The position numbers were made by a program, and so were the translations under genes. From assembly GCF_002929845.1 (NCBI RefSeq), contig NZ_PJJS01000054.1, forward strand, positions 82,392 through 146,391: a stretch of DNA of 64,000 bases. Direction: 5' to 3'. Every line of letters starts with the position of its first letter. Position 1 is the stretch's first letter. The notes beneath the pieces are model-generated. The model was not told the DNA's origin. It was given only the letters and a program-made list of their open reading frames with translations, and did not search any database. This DNA comes from Cryobacterium sp. M96 (GTDB taxonomy: Bacteria > Actinomycetota > Actinomycetes > Actinomycetales > Microbacteriaceae). Shown here one piece after another: positions 7,508-16,239 of the stretch.

Positions 7508-8989
7508 ATGGTGACTGCGCGCCGAGGAGTGCCGGAAGTTGATGCGATCGTGGTCGGCTCCGGGCCCAACGGCCTCGCCGCCGCGGTCACCCTCGCCCGG
7601 GCCGGATTCTCTGTGCGCGTCTACGAGAAGTCCGCCGGCGTCGGTGGCGGCGCCGCGACCGCAGAACTGACCTTGCCGGGCTTCCACCACGATGTCTGCT
7701 CCGCCGTGCACCCACTCGCGCTGGCTTCGGAGTTCTTTCAACGATTCGGGCTCGCGGATCGGATCGAACTGGCAATTCCCGAGGTTTCCTACGGCCACCC
7801 GCTGCCGGGCGGCACCGCCGGCCTCGCCTACCGCAGCTTGACGCGCACCGTCGCCGAACTGGGCAGGGACGGCGCGGCCTGGAATCGGTTGTTTGCGCCC
7901 CTCGTGGCGCATGCCGAGCAGGTCGCTCAGTTCACCGGTGCGCAGCTCCTGCGACTGCCGAAGCATCCGGTCACCGCGCTGCGCTTCGGCTTACGCTCCC
8001 TCGAACAGGGCAGCCCGCTCTGGGGCCTGCGCTTCTCGGGCGAAGCCGCGCCTGCCCTGCTCTCCGGCGTCAGCGCCCATACGATCAGGTCGATGCCGAG
8101 CATCGTCACAGCCGGTGCGGGCCTCACCCTCGCCACGTATGCGCACGCGGGCGGCTGGCCGATACCGGTCGGCGGCAGCGGCGCGATCGTGACCGCGCTG
8201 GTCGACGATCTGCTCGCTCATGGCGGTGAGATCGTCACGTCGACCGAGGTGCGGCGGCTGAGCGAACTGCCGCCGGCCCGCGTGGTGATGCTTGACCTGA
8301 CGCCGCGTGCGCTCCTGCGTCTCGCCGAGGGCGAGCTTCCCGGTGCCTACGCGCGACGGTTGCGCGCCTTCCGGTACGGAAACGGCGTCGCCAAGGTCGA
8401 CTTCGCGCTTTCGGGTCCGGTGCCCTGGCAGGCTGCCGGGGTGCGGGCGGCTGGCACCGTGCACGTGGGCGGCACTCGGGCTCAGATCCGGCGAGCCGAG
8501 AACACCGTTGCGCGTGGCGGACACGCCGAGGAGCCGTATGTTCTCGTGTCCCAGCCCAGCCGCACCGACCCCAGTCGCGCGCCGGCCGGTCAGCACACTC
8601 TTTGGGCGTACACCCATGTTCCGCGCGGCTCAACCATCGACCAGACCGAAGCGATCGTGCGCCAGATCGAGCGCTATGCCCCGGGTTTCCGTGACACGAT
8701 CCTGGCCAGCGCCGGTCGCACCGCGACGGAGATGGAACAGCTCAATCCCAACTACGTCGGCGGTGACATCTCGGCCGGCGAGGTGAGTCTGACCCAACTC
8801 GTGCGCCGCCCGGTACTGTCCACTGACCCTTGGCGCACCCCCCTGAGCGGCGTGTACCTGTGCTCGTCATCCACACCGCCGGGCCCCGGCGTGCACGGCC
8901 TGGCCGGCTGGTACGCGGCCCTGAGCGCTCTTCGACACGACCTCGGGGTGCGCACAGCCCCCGATCTTTCCCCGACTAACCAGAAATAG
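7508..8989 (+). CDS. phytoene-dehydrogenase-like FAD-dependent oxidoreductase
   Basis: A 493-residue flavoprotein. The N-terminus has the FAD-binding motif GSGPNGLAAAVTLARAG (about residues 15-31), and the C-terminus carries the CrtI/amine-oxidase-type signature GVYLCSSSTPPGPGVHGLAGW. It belongs to the broad NAD(P)/FAD-dependent, phytoene desaturase-related group, but many such proteins are not carotenoid enzymes and no carotenoid genes lie next to it. The start at ATG 7508 is preferred over a GTG at 7496 because GGAGAG lies just upstream. The next gene, a SRPBCC protein, begins 8 bases after its stop, so they form a two-gene operon. The substrate is unknown. Confidence 0.8.
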   Translation: MVTARRGVPEVDAIVVGSGPNGLAAAVTLARAGFSVRVYEKSAGVGGGAATAELTLPGFHHDVCSAVHPLALASEFFQRFGLADRIELAIPEVSYGHPLPGGTAGLAYRSLTRTVAELGRDGAAWNRLFAPLVAHAEQVAQFTGAQLLRLPKHPVTALRFGLRSLEQGSPLWGLRFSGEAAPALLSGVSAHTIRSMPSIVTAGAGLTLATYAHAGGWPIPVGGSGAIVTALVDDLLAHGGEIVTSTEVRRLSELPPARVVMLDLTPRALLRLAEGELPGAYARRLRAFRYGNGVAKVDFALSGPVPWQAAGVRAAGTVHVGGTRAQIRRAENTVARGGHAEEPYVLVSQPSRTDPSRAPAGQHTLWAYTHVPRGSTIDQTEAIVRQIERYAPGFRDTILASAGRTATEMEQLNPNYVGGDISAGEVSLTQLVRRPVLSTDPWRTPLSGVYLCSSSTPPGPGVHGLAGWYAALSALRHDLGVRTAPDLSPTNQK

Positions 8990-8997
8990 GTGACACA

Positions 8998-9462
8998 GTG
9001 GCCGTGACCTACCGCACCATGAGCTGTCCGCCCGAGAACGTTTTCGCCGTCCTCGCTGACGTCTGGCTGTACCCGAGCTGGGTCGTCGCAGCCTCCCGCA
9101 TGCGGGCTGTCGACGCGGCCTGGCCGACAGCCGGAAGCTCCATCCATCACTCGGTGGGCGTCTGGCCGGCTCTGATCGACGACTCCACCTCTGCTCTGGA
9201 GTGGGAATCACCTGGGCACGCGTTGTTCACGGCCCGTGGCTGGCCGATCGGGAAGTCCCACGTGGCCCTCAATGTGAAGGCACGAGGTGGCGGATGCGTC
9301 GTGCGCATCACCGAGGACGCCACCGCCGGCCCCGGCCGGTTCGTGCCCTCCTTCCTGCGCGACCCGGCCATTAGTATGCGAAACGTGGAGACTTTGCGCC
9401 GGCTCGCTTTCCGGGCCGAGGGCGGTGCCGAGAGGGGCCCGAGAGCGCTCACCGACGCGTGA
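8998..9462 (+). CDS. SRPBCC-family (START/polyketide-cyclase-like) protein
   Basis: A 154-residue protein from a GTG start, 8 bases behind the FAD oxidoreductase. The pattern (CPPENVFAVLADVWLYPSWVV near the N-terminus, ITEDATAGPGRFVPSFL later) is that of the SRPBCC fold, which makes a deep hydrophobic pocket for lipids or aromatic ligands. In this pairing it may bind or modify the substrate of the oxidoreductase, but that is inference. There is no signal peptide and it is probably cytoplasmic. Confidence 0.8.
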   Translation: MAVTYRTMSCPPENVFAVLADVWLYPSWVVAASRMRAVDAAWPTAGSSIHHSVGVWPALIDDSTSALEWESPGHALFTARGWPIGKSHVALNVKARGGGCVVRITEDATAGPGRFVPSFLRDPAISMRNVETLRRLAFRAEGGAERGPRALTDA

Positions 9463-9855
9463 CCACCCCCGGTACCGCGGCCATGATTGAGATGACCCAG
9501 TCCCAGTCCCAGTCCCAGCACGCTGGAGCGGACAGGAACAGCCGGGTCACGGGTGCCTCGGCCAGCAGATTACCCAGTGAGGTGTCTGCGGCATGTCCCT
9601 CGGATGGGACGGGCCAACATATTATTGACGGCACTGCCGCGGCCGCGGTGAAGAGAGTCGAGCCGTTCCATGTGCACCTGGAAGGACCACAATGTCAAAC
9701 GTCATCAACCATCTGCCGGCGCAGTCCCGTATGAGCGCAGGGAACCCGAAAAAGTGACCATCCCGAATCGTTTAGACGCCGATGAGTTCGACCGGCCTCG
9801 ACATAAGAAGTCCGGCTCCGTGCCCGATCCCGCCGCGCAATCGGGGAAGTAGATC
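9463..9855. other. 393-base gap with a short tandem repeat and a possible mini-ORF
   Basis: No conserved gene. The reverse strand of 9496-9518 has four GGG tracts spaced by ACT (four CCCAGT-type units on the plus strand), which fits a G-quadruplex pattern. A 21-codon ORF at 9692-9757 (MSNVINHLPAQSRMSAGNPKK) has AAGGA six bases upstream and may be the truncated start of a lost gene. Confidence 0.4.
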
Positions 9856-10113
9856 GTGTTCCTTCTCTTCGGCACGCGTGCGCATCGTGCCGTGATAAAT
9901 GTTGTCTCGTTTGTGTGCGGATATTGTGGGATTCTGGCCCAGCAGCGGGTGGTGAAAAAGTCGTCGAAGTTTACGCTGTTCTTACTGCCATTGTTTCCCC
10001 TTGCCAGGTCGTACGCCAACGAGTGCACCAACTGCGGTGGCACCACACGACTCACCGCCACCCAGGTTCGGCACTCATTGGATTGGGCGACATCACGGGC
10101 CGCAGAAGACTAG
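9856..10113 (+). CDS. small zinc-ribbon membrane-associated protein
   Basis: An 85-residue protein starting at GTG 9856 with GGGAAG upstream. It matches a common actinobacterial zinc-ribbon family: a short N-terminus (LLFGTRAHRAVINVVSF), a first zinc knuckle CGYCG, a hydrophobic stretch TLFLLPLFPLA, and a second knuckle CTNCGG near residue 59. The four Cys would bind one zinc ion. The function is not known. The surrounding DNA looks degraded, but this frame is intact and of normal length. Confidence 0.75.
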   Translation: MFLLFGTRAHRAVINVVSFVCGYCGILAQQRVVKKSSKFTLFLLPLFPLARSYANECTNCGGTTRLTATQVRHSLDWATSRAAED

Positions 10114-10324
10114 GAAAGTTCGAAACAGCGAATAGTTGTCTGCCCTGAGCCCGTGCCGCTGCGCACTGGCAGATCACACGGACGCGGTCATCGTCGACGG
10201 ACAGGCCTGGTTCGGAGAGCAACGCCCGAAGTCCTTCGGGAAATGGTTCGATTGAGTCGACCGCATTGCAATGGTGGTCCGTCTATTCGCTGCTTTTGGT
10301 TCGTCGCGGATGGCACGTCGACTG

Positions 10325-10660
10325 TCAGGCCGAGGGGGAGAAGGCGTCGAGGGAGTGACGTGCGATCGGGTTGCAGTCGAGGGCGTTGCTGAGATCTTCT
10401 GGTGCCGCGGGCGCGTCGATATCCCTCATCGTGTTCCACGCCCCGGTCGTAGTGGCGACGTCGACCAGCTGAAGGGTGTGGTGGTCGTCGATCTCTCGCC
10501 GTTGGCCATCGCTCCATCCGAACACGTCAAGGTGGTCGAAGACGACTTCGTCGTTGATGGATCGTCCGGGCGCGGCCTTGAGGATGGTGACCAGCCAGAC
10601 GGGGCCCTGCCGGGCGTAATATCCGGTCTTCGCGTCGGCCAGTCCGACTGAACACGAGCG
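10325..10660 (-). pseudogene. YdeI/OmpD-associated family fragment
   Basis: The reverse strand reads KTGYYARQGPVWLV, then VVFDHLDVFGWSDGQRREIDD, then APAAPEDLSNALDCNP and LDAFSPSA before a stop at 10325. These are recognisable pieces of the YdeI/bacteriocin-protection family (GWIDG and PPSARR-type motifs). The middle is shortened, no start codon lies in a sensible place, and the C-terminal helix normally following PSARR is missing. It is judged a truncated, decayed gene. Confidence 0.55.
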
Positions 10661-10717
10661 CGACGGCGGTAGAGAGGCTGTTCATCATCCGCGGAGCGCC
10701 GAGTTCGGTCTCGAACC

Positions 10718-10793
10718 AATTCGACGGAGATTCTCGTGTGAAACTGCATTTCGGCGGATTCTCGGCAAATTTTGGTAAAATCTTCGTCGAATT
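10718..10793. repeat. dispersed inverted-repeat element, copy 1
   Basis: A 76-base element with arms AATTCGACGGAGATTCT (10718-10734) and AAAATCTTCGTCGAATT (10777-10793). It matches copies at 51092-51168 and 60353-60429 in arm sequence, length and intergenic location. Confidence 0.65.
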
Positions 10794-10978
10794 CGTTCAG
10801 GACGGAGTTGTCCATCCGTGAAACCGTTACCGCCGAAAGCGATTGGTGCGCACTCCCCTCACACCACCGCGAGCGCCCGTGAACATCCATTGGGACGATT
10901 TCTGTCATCCGACGACTCTCAGGATCAGTCCGGTCGGGCGTCTAGGATCGAAAGTCCACGACGTCCTGGAGGAATCTT

Positions 10979-11302
10979 ATGAAGTGCCCAAATGACTCAA
11001 CCACCCTCGTGATGAGCGAACGCAGTGGTGTGGAAATCGACTACTGCCCCGAATGCCGCGGCGTGTGGCTGGACCGCGGCGAACTCGACAAGATCCTCGA
11101 CCGCGTGGAAAAGGAAGCCGCCCAGGCAGCGCCGGTCCCACCGGTCGCCGGGGCACCGGTTCAGCCGTATCCGGACACCCGCAACCGCGCGCAGTACGGC
11201 GAGCGCGACCGGAGTTATGACGACCGAGACCGTGGCTACGACAATCGTGACGGGTACCGTCCCAAGAAAAAGGAGAACTGGCTCGGCGAACTCTTCGGTT
11301 AG
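10979..11302 (+). CDS. zf-TFIIB domain protein
   Basis: 107 residues, with GGAGG ten bases before the ATG. The N-terminal zinc ribbon (MKCPNDSTTLV near 1-11, then CPECRGVWLDRGELDKI near 24) is the TFIIB-type family found in many bacteria. It binds zinc through four Cys. The C-terminal half is a low-complexity charged tail rich in Asp, Arg and Tyr (repeated RD/YD pairs) ending in WLGELFG, a pattern shared by many members. The biological role is unknown. Confidence 0.85.
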   Translation: MKCPNDSTTLVMSERSGVEIDYCPECRGVWLDRGELDKILDRVEKEAAQAAPVPPVAGAPVQPYPDTRNRAQYGERDRSYDDRDRGYDNRDGYRPKKKENWLGELFG

Positions 11303-11434
11303 ACGTTCGCGGGCTCACCCGCTCACGGCTCGGCGTCTCTATTTGTGAGCAACCTCCCAGCGGGATTCCGAGCCGACTGTCAGAGCCCCGGCGTAGCATC
11401 AGGATATGAATCGTTTCGGAACAGGTCGTTGATC

Positions 11435-12616
11435 ATGTCACGCAATTCAACCAAGTGGCTTCCCGCCATCGTCGTTCCGGTTGTCATCGCCGCCGGTGTG
11501 ATTGCTGTACCTCTGCAGGCCGGTGCAGCCGTCGATCTGCCCGACAAAACGCCCGAGCAAGTGCTACTCATGGTCAGTGACAGCACCATCAGTGCGTTCT
11601 CCGGCACCGTCGAGAAAACAGCCGAGCTGGGACTACCCGACATCGACCTGAGCGCCGGCATGTCCGAGTCCATGAGCGACTCGATGGCTGAATCCGCACC
11701 GGAAGGTAAGACCGAACCGGGGGCGGCGGCCACCGGAGCGCTCGCCTCCGTGATGGAACTCTTCAGCGGCTCGCACACGGCCCGCATTCATGTGGACGGC
11801 AGTGACTCCGACGGCCCCGCGAAAGCCCGCGTGCAGATCCAGGACCGCATGGCCGAACGCAACGTGGTGAGTAACGGCACGGATGTATGGACCTACGACT
11901 CCAAGACCAACACCGCCAGCCACCTGACCATCCCCGCCGACGCCCGGGCCATCGCCGAGGCGAAGTTCGCCGAAATAGTTGACTCTGCCCCGGCCGGCCT
12001 GTCGACGCCCTCGCAGGTTGCCGAGCGCTTTTTGAGCGAGATCGACCCGAGCACCACCGTCTCGGTCGGCACCGACGGCACCGTGGCCGGTCGCACGGCC
12101 TATGAGCTGGTGCTCACCCCCAAGACCACACGGACCCTGGTCGAATCGGTGTCGATCTCGGTCGACTCTGAGACGGGGGTGCCGCTGCAAGTCACCGTGC
12201 GCGCCGACGGCCAGGAAGACCCCGCTCTTCAGGTCGGCTTCACCGCCGTCGACTTCAGCACCCCGTCCGCCGATTTGTTCGACTTCAGCCCGCCAGCCGG
12301 CACCACCGTCGAAGAGGTCGCCCTTCCGGTCATGCCCGAGATGACCGAGATGCCCGCCGACCAGGCCAAGCCTGAGATTCCGGCTGAGAAGCTTCCCCTC
12401 GTGACGGGAAGCGGCTGGGACGCCATCGTCGAAGTGCCCGCGGCATCCGTTCCGTCCGAACTCAACGCCAACCCGCTCATGTCGGAACTGGCGACCGCGG
12501 TCGACGGTGGGCGACTATTCTCAACAGCCCTGGTCAACGTGTTTCTCGCCGATGACGGCCGTGTCTTCGCCGGATCCGTTCCGGTGGAGATGCTCCAGGC
12601 CGCCGCCGCCCAGTGA
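11435..12616 (+). CDS. secreted LolA/RseB-like lipoprotein-carrier-fold protein
   Basis: A 393-residue exported protein. The start at ATG 11435 gives a classical signal peptide (KWLPAIVVPVVIAAGVIAVPLQAGA). The mature part resembles the outer-membrane lipoprotein-sorting/RseB-type beta fold used in actinobacteria to hold lipids or sense the envelope. Residues 75-110 are a Ser/Met/Glu-rich linker (SESMSDSMAESAPEGK). It is directly followed by an ABC ATPase and permease (10-base gap), so the three probably form an exporter or envelope-stress unit. The open frame extends to a GTG at 11345, but that adds a non-signal N-terminus and is rejected. Confidence 0.75.
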   Translation: MSRNSTKWLPAIVVPVVIAAGVIAVPLQAGAAVDLPDKTPEQVLLMVSDSTISAFSGTVEKTAELGLPDIDLSAGMSESMSDSMAESAPEGKTEPGAAATGALASVMELFSGSHTARIHVDGSDSDGPAKARVQIQDRMAERNVVSNGTDVWTYDSKTNTASHLTIPADARAIAEAKFAEIVDSAPAGLSTPSQVAERFLSEIDPSTTVSVGTDGTVAGRTAYELVLTPKTTRTLVESVSISVDSETGVPLQVTVRADGQEDPALQVGFTAVDFSTPSADLFDFSPPAGTTVEEVALPVMPEMTEMPADQAKPEIPAEKLPLVTGSGWDAIVEVPAASVPSELNANPLMSELATAVDGGRLFSTALVNVFLADDGRVFAGSVPVEMLQAAAAQ

Positions 12617-12626
12617 TCACGACACA

Positions 12627-13610
12627 GTGACAGCCGCAACCCCGGCTCCCGATCTCGCGATCGAGAGCCGGGGTCTCACCAAGCGCTTCGGCGAGCAGAT
12701 CGCCGTGAACGAGATCGACCTGGCCGTCCCGCGCGGAGCGGTCTTCGGATTCCTCGGGCCGAACGGCTCCGGTAAGACCACCAGCATCCGCATGCTGCTC
12801 GGCCTAACCCAGGCCAGCAGTGGGCAGATCAGCGTGCTGGGGCAGAGCATGCCCGACAGTCTGCACGCGGTGCTGCCGCGCGTGGGCGCCCTCGTGGAGG
12901 GGCCGGCGTTCTACCCATTCCTCTCCGGAGCCGCCAACCTGCGCCGGCTCGACACCGCCGACCGCAACGCGCCGTCTAGCACGCGAGGCGCCCGGGTCGA
13001 GCAGGCGCTGGCGCGCGTGGGCCTGACCCACGCCGCCGGCAAGAAGGTAGCTGCCTACTCGCTGGGCATGAAGCAGCGCCTCGGCATCGCCAACGCGCTT
13101 CTGCAGCCGCGCGAGCTGCTCGTGCTCGACGAACCCACGAACGGGCTCGACCCGCAGGGCACCCGCGAGGTGCGCAGCCTGGTGCGGTCGCTCGCGGCCG
13201 AGGGCACCACGGTCTTCGTCTCGAGCCACCTGCTCGCCGAGGTGGAGCAGATGTGCACTCACGCCGCGGTGATGAGCGGCGGCAACCTCGTGGCCCAGGG
13301 CACGCTGGCCGACCTGCGCCACGTGGGCCAGACGCGGGTCCGCGTGCGCACACCGGATGCCGCCGCGGCCGCAGCCGTGCTGACCGGCCTCGGTCTGGCA
13401 CCCGTGCACAGCGACGTGCCCGAGCAGGACCCCTGGGTCGCGGCTCCGCTGCCCCGAGAAATGTCGGTCGACCTGACCGGGCAGCCGGAGTCCATCGTCA
13501 CGGCTCTCGTCGCCGGTGGCGTGCGCGTGCGCGGTTTTCTGATCGAGGAATCCAGCCTGGAAGAACGTTTCGTGGCCCTGACCGGAGAAGGTTTCGATGT
13601 CCTCCAATAG
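12627..13610 (+). CDS. ABC transporter ATP-binding protein
   Basis: A 327-residue ATPase starting at GTG 12627, ten bases behind the secreted protein. It shows Walker A GPNGSGKTTS, signature YSLGMKQRLGIA, Walker B LLVLDEPTNGLDP and the H-loop SSHLLAEVEQ. The about 90-residue C-terminal extension is typical of BcrA/DrrA-like and YxlF-like exporters. It pairs with the permease whose ATG (13597) lies inside its last codons. The substrate is unknown; peptides, lipids or drugs are possible. The upstream extension of the frame overlaps the previous gene and is not real. Confidence 0.9.
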   Translation: MTAATPAPDLAIESRGLTKRFGEQIAVNEIDLAVPRGAVFGFLGPNGSGKTTSIRMLLGLTQASSGQISVLGQSMPDSLHAVLPRVGALVEGPAFYPFLSGAANLRRLDTADRNAPSSTRGARVEQALARVGLTHAAGKKVAAYSLGMKQRLGIANALLQPRELLVLDEPTNGLDPQGTREVRSLVRSLAAEGTTVFVSSHLLAEVEQMCTHAAVMSGGNLVAQGTLADLRHVGQTRVRVRTPDAAAAAAVLTGLGLAPVHSDVPEQDPWVAAPLPREMSVDLTGQPESIVTALVAGGVRVRGFLIEESSLEERFVALTGEGFDVLQ

Positions 13611-14478
13611 CGTGGCGAGCTCGAAGGTGTCGGGCAACGGCGTTCCGAGCAGGCGCCGATCAGCCGGACCGGCCCTGCTCGGCTCCGAGCTAACGGTGCT
13701 GTTCCGCCGCCGCCGCACCTGGGCGATGCTGGTCGCCATCGCTCTCATCCCCATCCTGCTCGCCGTCGCCGTGCGGCTTTCGTCGGAGACCTTGGCACCG
13801 GGAGAGGGCCCGCCCTTCCTGGACCGGGTCACCCAGAACGGCCTGTTCGTGGCGTTCACCGCCATGATCGTGGCCATCCCGTTGTTCCTTCCGCTCACCA
13901 TCGGCGTCGTCGCCGGCGACACCATCGCGGGGGAGGCCGGGCAGGGCACCCTGCGCTACCTGCTCGTGGCCCCGGCCGGGCGTTTGCGCCTGCTACTCGT
14001 CAAGTACGCCGGCGTCGCCGTGTTCTGCCTGGCCGCGACGTTGACCCTTGCGGTGGCCGGGACCCTGATCGGGGCCGCACTGTTCCCGGTCGGGCCGGTG
14101 ACACTGCTCTCGGGCGATGTGATCAGCGTGCCGGAATCGCTGCTGCGCTCCGGGCTGATCTCGCTCTACGTCACAGTCTCACTGCTCGGCTTCGCGGCGA
14201 TCGGGTTGTTCATCTCCACCCTCACCGATGTTCCCGTGGGGGCGATGGCCGCCACGGTCGTGGTATCGGTCGTCGTGCAGATCCTCGACGTGCTCCCGCA
14301 ACTGTCGTGGCTGGATCCGTGGCTCTTCAGCCACTACTGGCTGGGCTTCGCCGACCTGTTGCGGCAGCCCATGGACCTGGGCTCGTTCGGCGACAACGTG
14401 CTCCTGCAACTGGGCTACATCGCCGTGTTCGGTACCCTGGCCTACGGCCGGTTCTCCACCAAAGACATCTTGTCCTGA
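13597..14478 (+). CDS. ABC-2 type permease
   Basis: A 293-residue membrane protein with a basic cytoplasmic N-terminus and six hydrophobic segments. The GDTIAGEAGQGTLRYLLVAPAGR loop is the coupling region typical of ABC-2 exporters (ABC2_membrane family). It overlaps the ATPase gene by 14 bases, indicating translational coupling and complex formation. The function is that of the whole three-gene unit, export of an unknown molecule. Confidence 0.85.
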   Translation: MSSNSVASSKVSGNGVPSRRRSAGPALLGSELTVLFRRRRTWAMLVAIALIPILLAVAVRLSSETLAPGEGPPFLDRVTQNGLFVAFTAMIVAIPLFLPLTIGVVAGDTIAGEAGQGTLRYLLVAPAGRLRLLLVKYAGVAVFCLAATLTLAVAGTLIGAALFPVGPVTLLSGDVISVPESLLRSGLISLYVTVSLLGFAAIGLFISTLTDVPVGAMAATVVVSVVVQILDVLPQLSWLDPWLFSHYWLGFADLLRQPMDLGSFGDNVLLQLGYIAVFGTLAYGRFSTKDILS

Positions 14479-14539
14479 CCCTGTGTCCGGTTGGGATCAC
14501 CACGCCCGAACAGCCGACGACGTTTGGCCCGCGGATGCT

Positions 14540-14551
14540 CGACACCTGTCG
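14540..14551. promoter_or_regulatory. CGACANCTGTCG box upstream of the permease gene
   Basis: CGACACCTGTCG is a palindrome with 5-base arms, 201 bases before the start of the CycA-like permease. It matches CGACAACTGTCG (17531-17542) between the regulator and alanine dehydrogenase genes at all arm positions. Proposed as the operator of the PucR-type regulator encoded between them. A TTGACA -35-like hexamer lies at 14696-14701. Confidence 0.45.
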
Positions 14552-14751
14552 ATCAGGTCTGGCCCGCGGCCGCGGGGTGCGGGCTGGGGTGCGCCTCGGC
14601 TGCCACCCGGGTTCGGGGGACGCCCGCCCGAGGACGTAGCGTTGCTACTTCAGAACCCGAGTCGGGCCGCTTCACAACCGTGAGGCCCCAACGGGTTGAC
14701 ACGGTCGTCCTCTGGGTGGCTGCGTCTGTGCCGTTTTGAGGAAGAAGCCCC

Positions 14752-16239
14752 ATGCCTGAACGCACCACCGCGGTACCCGGAACCTCACCTACCGGGGCCG
14801 CAGCCCGAGACTCGCACGCGGATCCGAGCCTTGCTCGCTCGCTGAGTCGGCGGCACATCCAGATGCTCGCCATCGGCGGCACGATCGGAACCGGGCTATT
14901 CATGGGCGCCGGCAAGACCATCTCCCTCGCCGGGCCGGCCGTGATCTTCGTCTACATGATCATCGGCTTCATGCTTTTCTTCGTGATGCGGGCCATGGGC
15001 GAGATCCTGCTGTCCAACCTGAACTACAAGTCGTTCAGCGACTTTGCCGGTGACCTGCTCGGCCCGTGGGCGAGCTTCTTCACCGGCTGGTCATATTGGG
15101 CGTTCTGGGTGGTCACCGGCGTCGCCGACATCGTGGCCATCTCCGGCTACGTCGACGTGCTGGCACCGGGCACGCCGCTGTGGATCCCCGCGCTACTCAC
15201 TCCGGTTGCGCTGATCCTGCTCAACCTGCCGAGCGTCAAGGCGTTCGGTGAAGCCGAGTTCTGGTTTGCGCTGATCAAGGTCGCCGCCATCGTGGCCCTG
15301 ATCGGAACCGGCCTGGTAATGATCATTACGCACTTCACCTCCCCGTCGGGTGCCGTGGCCGGCTTCGAGAACATCTGGAACGACGGCGGGATGTTCCCGC
15401 ACGGCGTCGCCGGCTTCGTGCTCGGCTTCCAGATCGCCATCTTCGCCTTCGCCGGAATCGAGCTTGTCGGCACCGCGGCCGCGGAGACGAGGGACCCGGA
15501 GAAGAACTTGCCCCGAGCCATCAACACCATTCCGCTGCGGCTGCTGCTCTTCTACGTGGGTGCCCTGGTGATCATCATGTCGGTCAACCCGTGGCGCACC
15601 ATCGACCAAGGCAGCAGCCCTTTCATCGGCATGTTCGCCCTCGCCGGGCTGGGGGTCGCGGCCATCGTCGTCAACCTGGTCGTGCTCACCTCCGCCGCCT
15701 CGAGTGCCAACTCCGGCATCTACTCGACCTCCCGGATGGTCTACGGCCTCGCGCAGGACGGCAATGCCCCGAAGACCTTCGGCACGCTGAGCAGCCGCAA
15801 GGTGCCGAGGAACGCCCTGCTGTTCTCCTGCATATTCCTGCTGGCCGGGCTGGTGCTGCTGTACACGGGTGATTCCTTCATGGGCGCTTTCACGCTTGTC
15901 ACCTCGGTGGCATCTGTGCTGACGATGTTCGTCTGGTCCATCATCATGGTCAGCTACCTCGCCTTCCTGCGCCGCCGTCCCCACCTGCACGCCGCCTCGA
16001 AATACAGGATGCCGGGCGCTCGGTTCATGCCCTGGGTCGTGCTGGCGTTCTTCGCCTTCATGCTCTGGGCCCTGGGCCAGGCTGACGACACGCGCCTCGC
16101 GCTGGTCGTGGCCCCGGTCTGGTTTCTGGCCCTCGGCGCCGCGTGGTACGTCAACCGCAAGGCGCCGCTGCAGCAGGCCCGGATCGTGGAGTGGAAGGCC
16201 GACGTTCAAGCAGAGAAGGCCACGCTCGTCCGGCGCTAG
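14752..16239 (+). CDS. cycA: CycA-like D-serine/D-alanine/glycine permease
   Basis: A 495-residue amino acid permease of the APC superfamily with 12 predicted helices. Stretches such as SLAGPAVIFVYMIIGFMLFF, YKSFSDFAGDLLGPWASFF and the LTSAASSANSGIYSTSRM loop are close to the classical CycA transporter, which imports D-alanine, D-serine and glycine with protons. The neighbours, a PucR-type regulator and alanine dehydrogenase, support alanine uptake and breakdown. Its stop TAG overlaps the stop of the convergent regulator gene in the tetramer CTAG, so no separate terminators exist between them. Confidence 0.85.
   Translation: MPERTTAVPGTSPTGAAARDSHADPSLARSLSRRHIQMLAIGGTIGTGLFMGAGKTISLAGPAVIFVYMIIGFMLFFVMRAMGEILLSNLNYKSFSDFAGDLLGPWASFFTGWSYWAFWVVTGVADIVAISGYVDVLAPGTPLWIPALLTPVALILLNLPSVKAFGEAEFWFALIKVAAIVALIGTGLVMIITHFTSPSGAVAGFENIWNDGGMFPHGVAGFVLGFQIAIFAFAGIELVGTAAAETRDPEKNLPRAINTIPLRLLLFYVGALVIIMSVNPWRTIDQGSSPFIGMFALAGLGVAAIVVNLVVLTSAASSANSGIYSTSRMVYGLAQDGNAPKTFGTLSSRKVPRNALLFSCIFLLAGLVLLYTGDSFMGAFTLVTSVASVLTMFVWSIIMVSYLAFLRRRPHLHAASKYRMPGARFMPWVVLAFFAFMLWALGQADDTRLALVVAPVWFLALGAAWYVNRKAPLQQARIVEWKADVQAEKATLVRR

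Noticed and set aside
9692-9757. 21-codon ORF as a real peptide gene
   Set aside because: It has a fair ribosome site but no family similarity and lies in a degraded gap. Mentioned only as part of that region.
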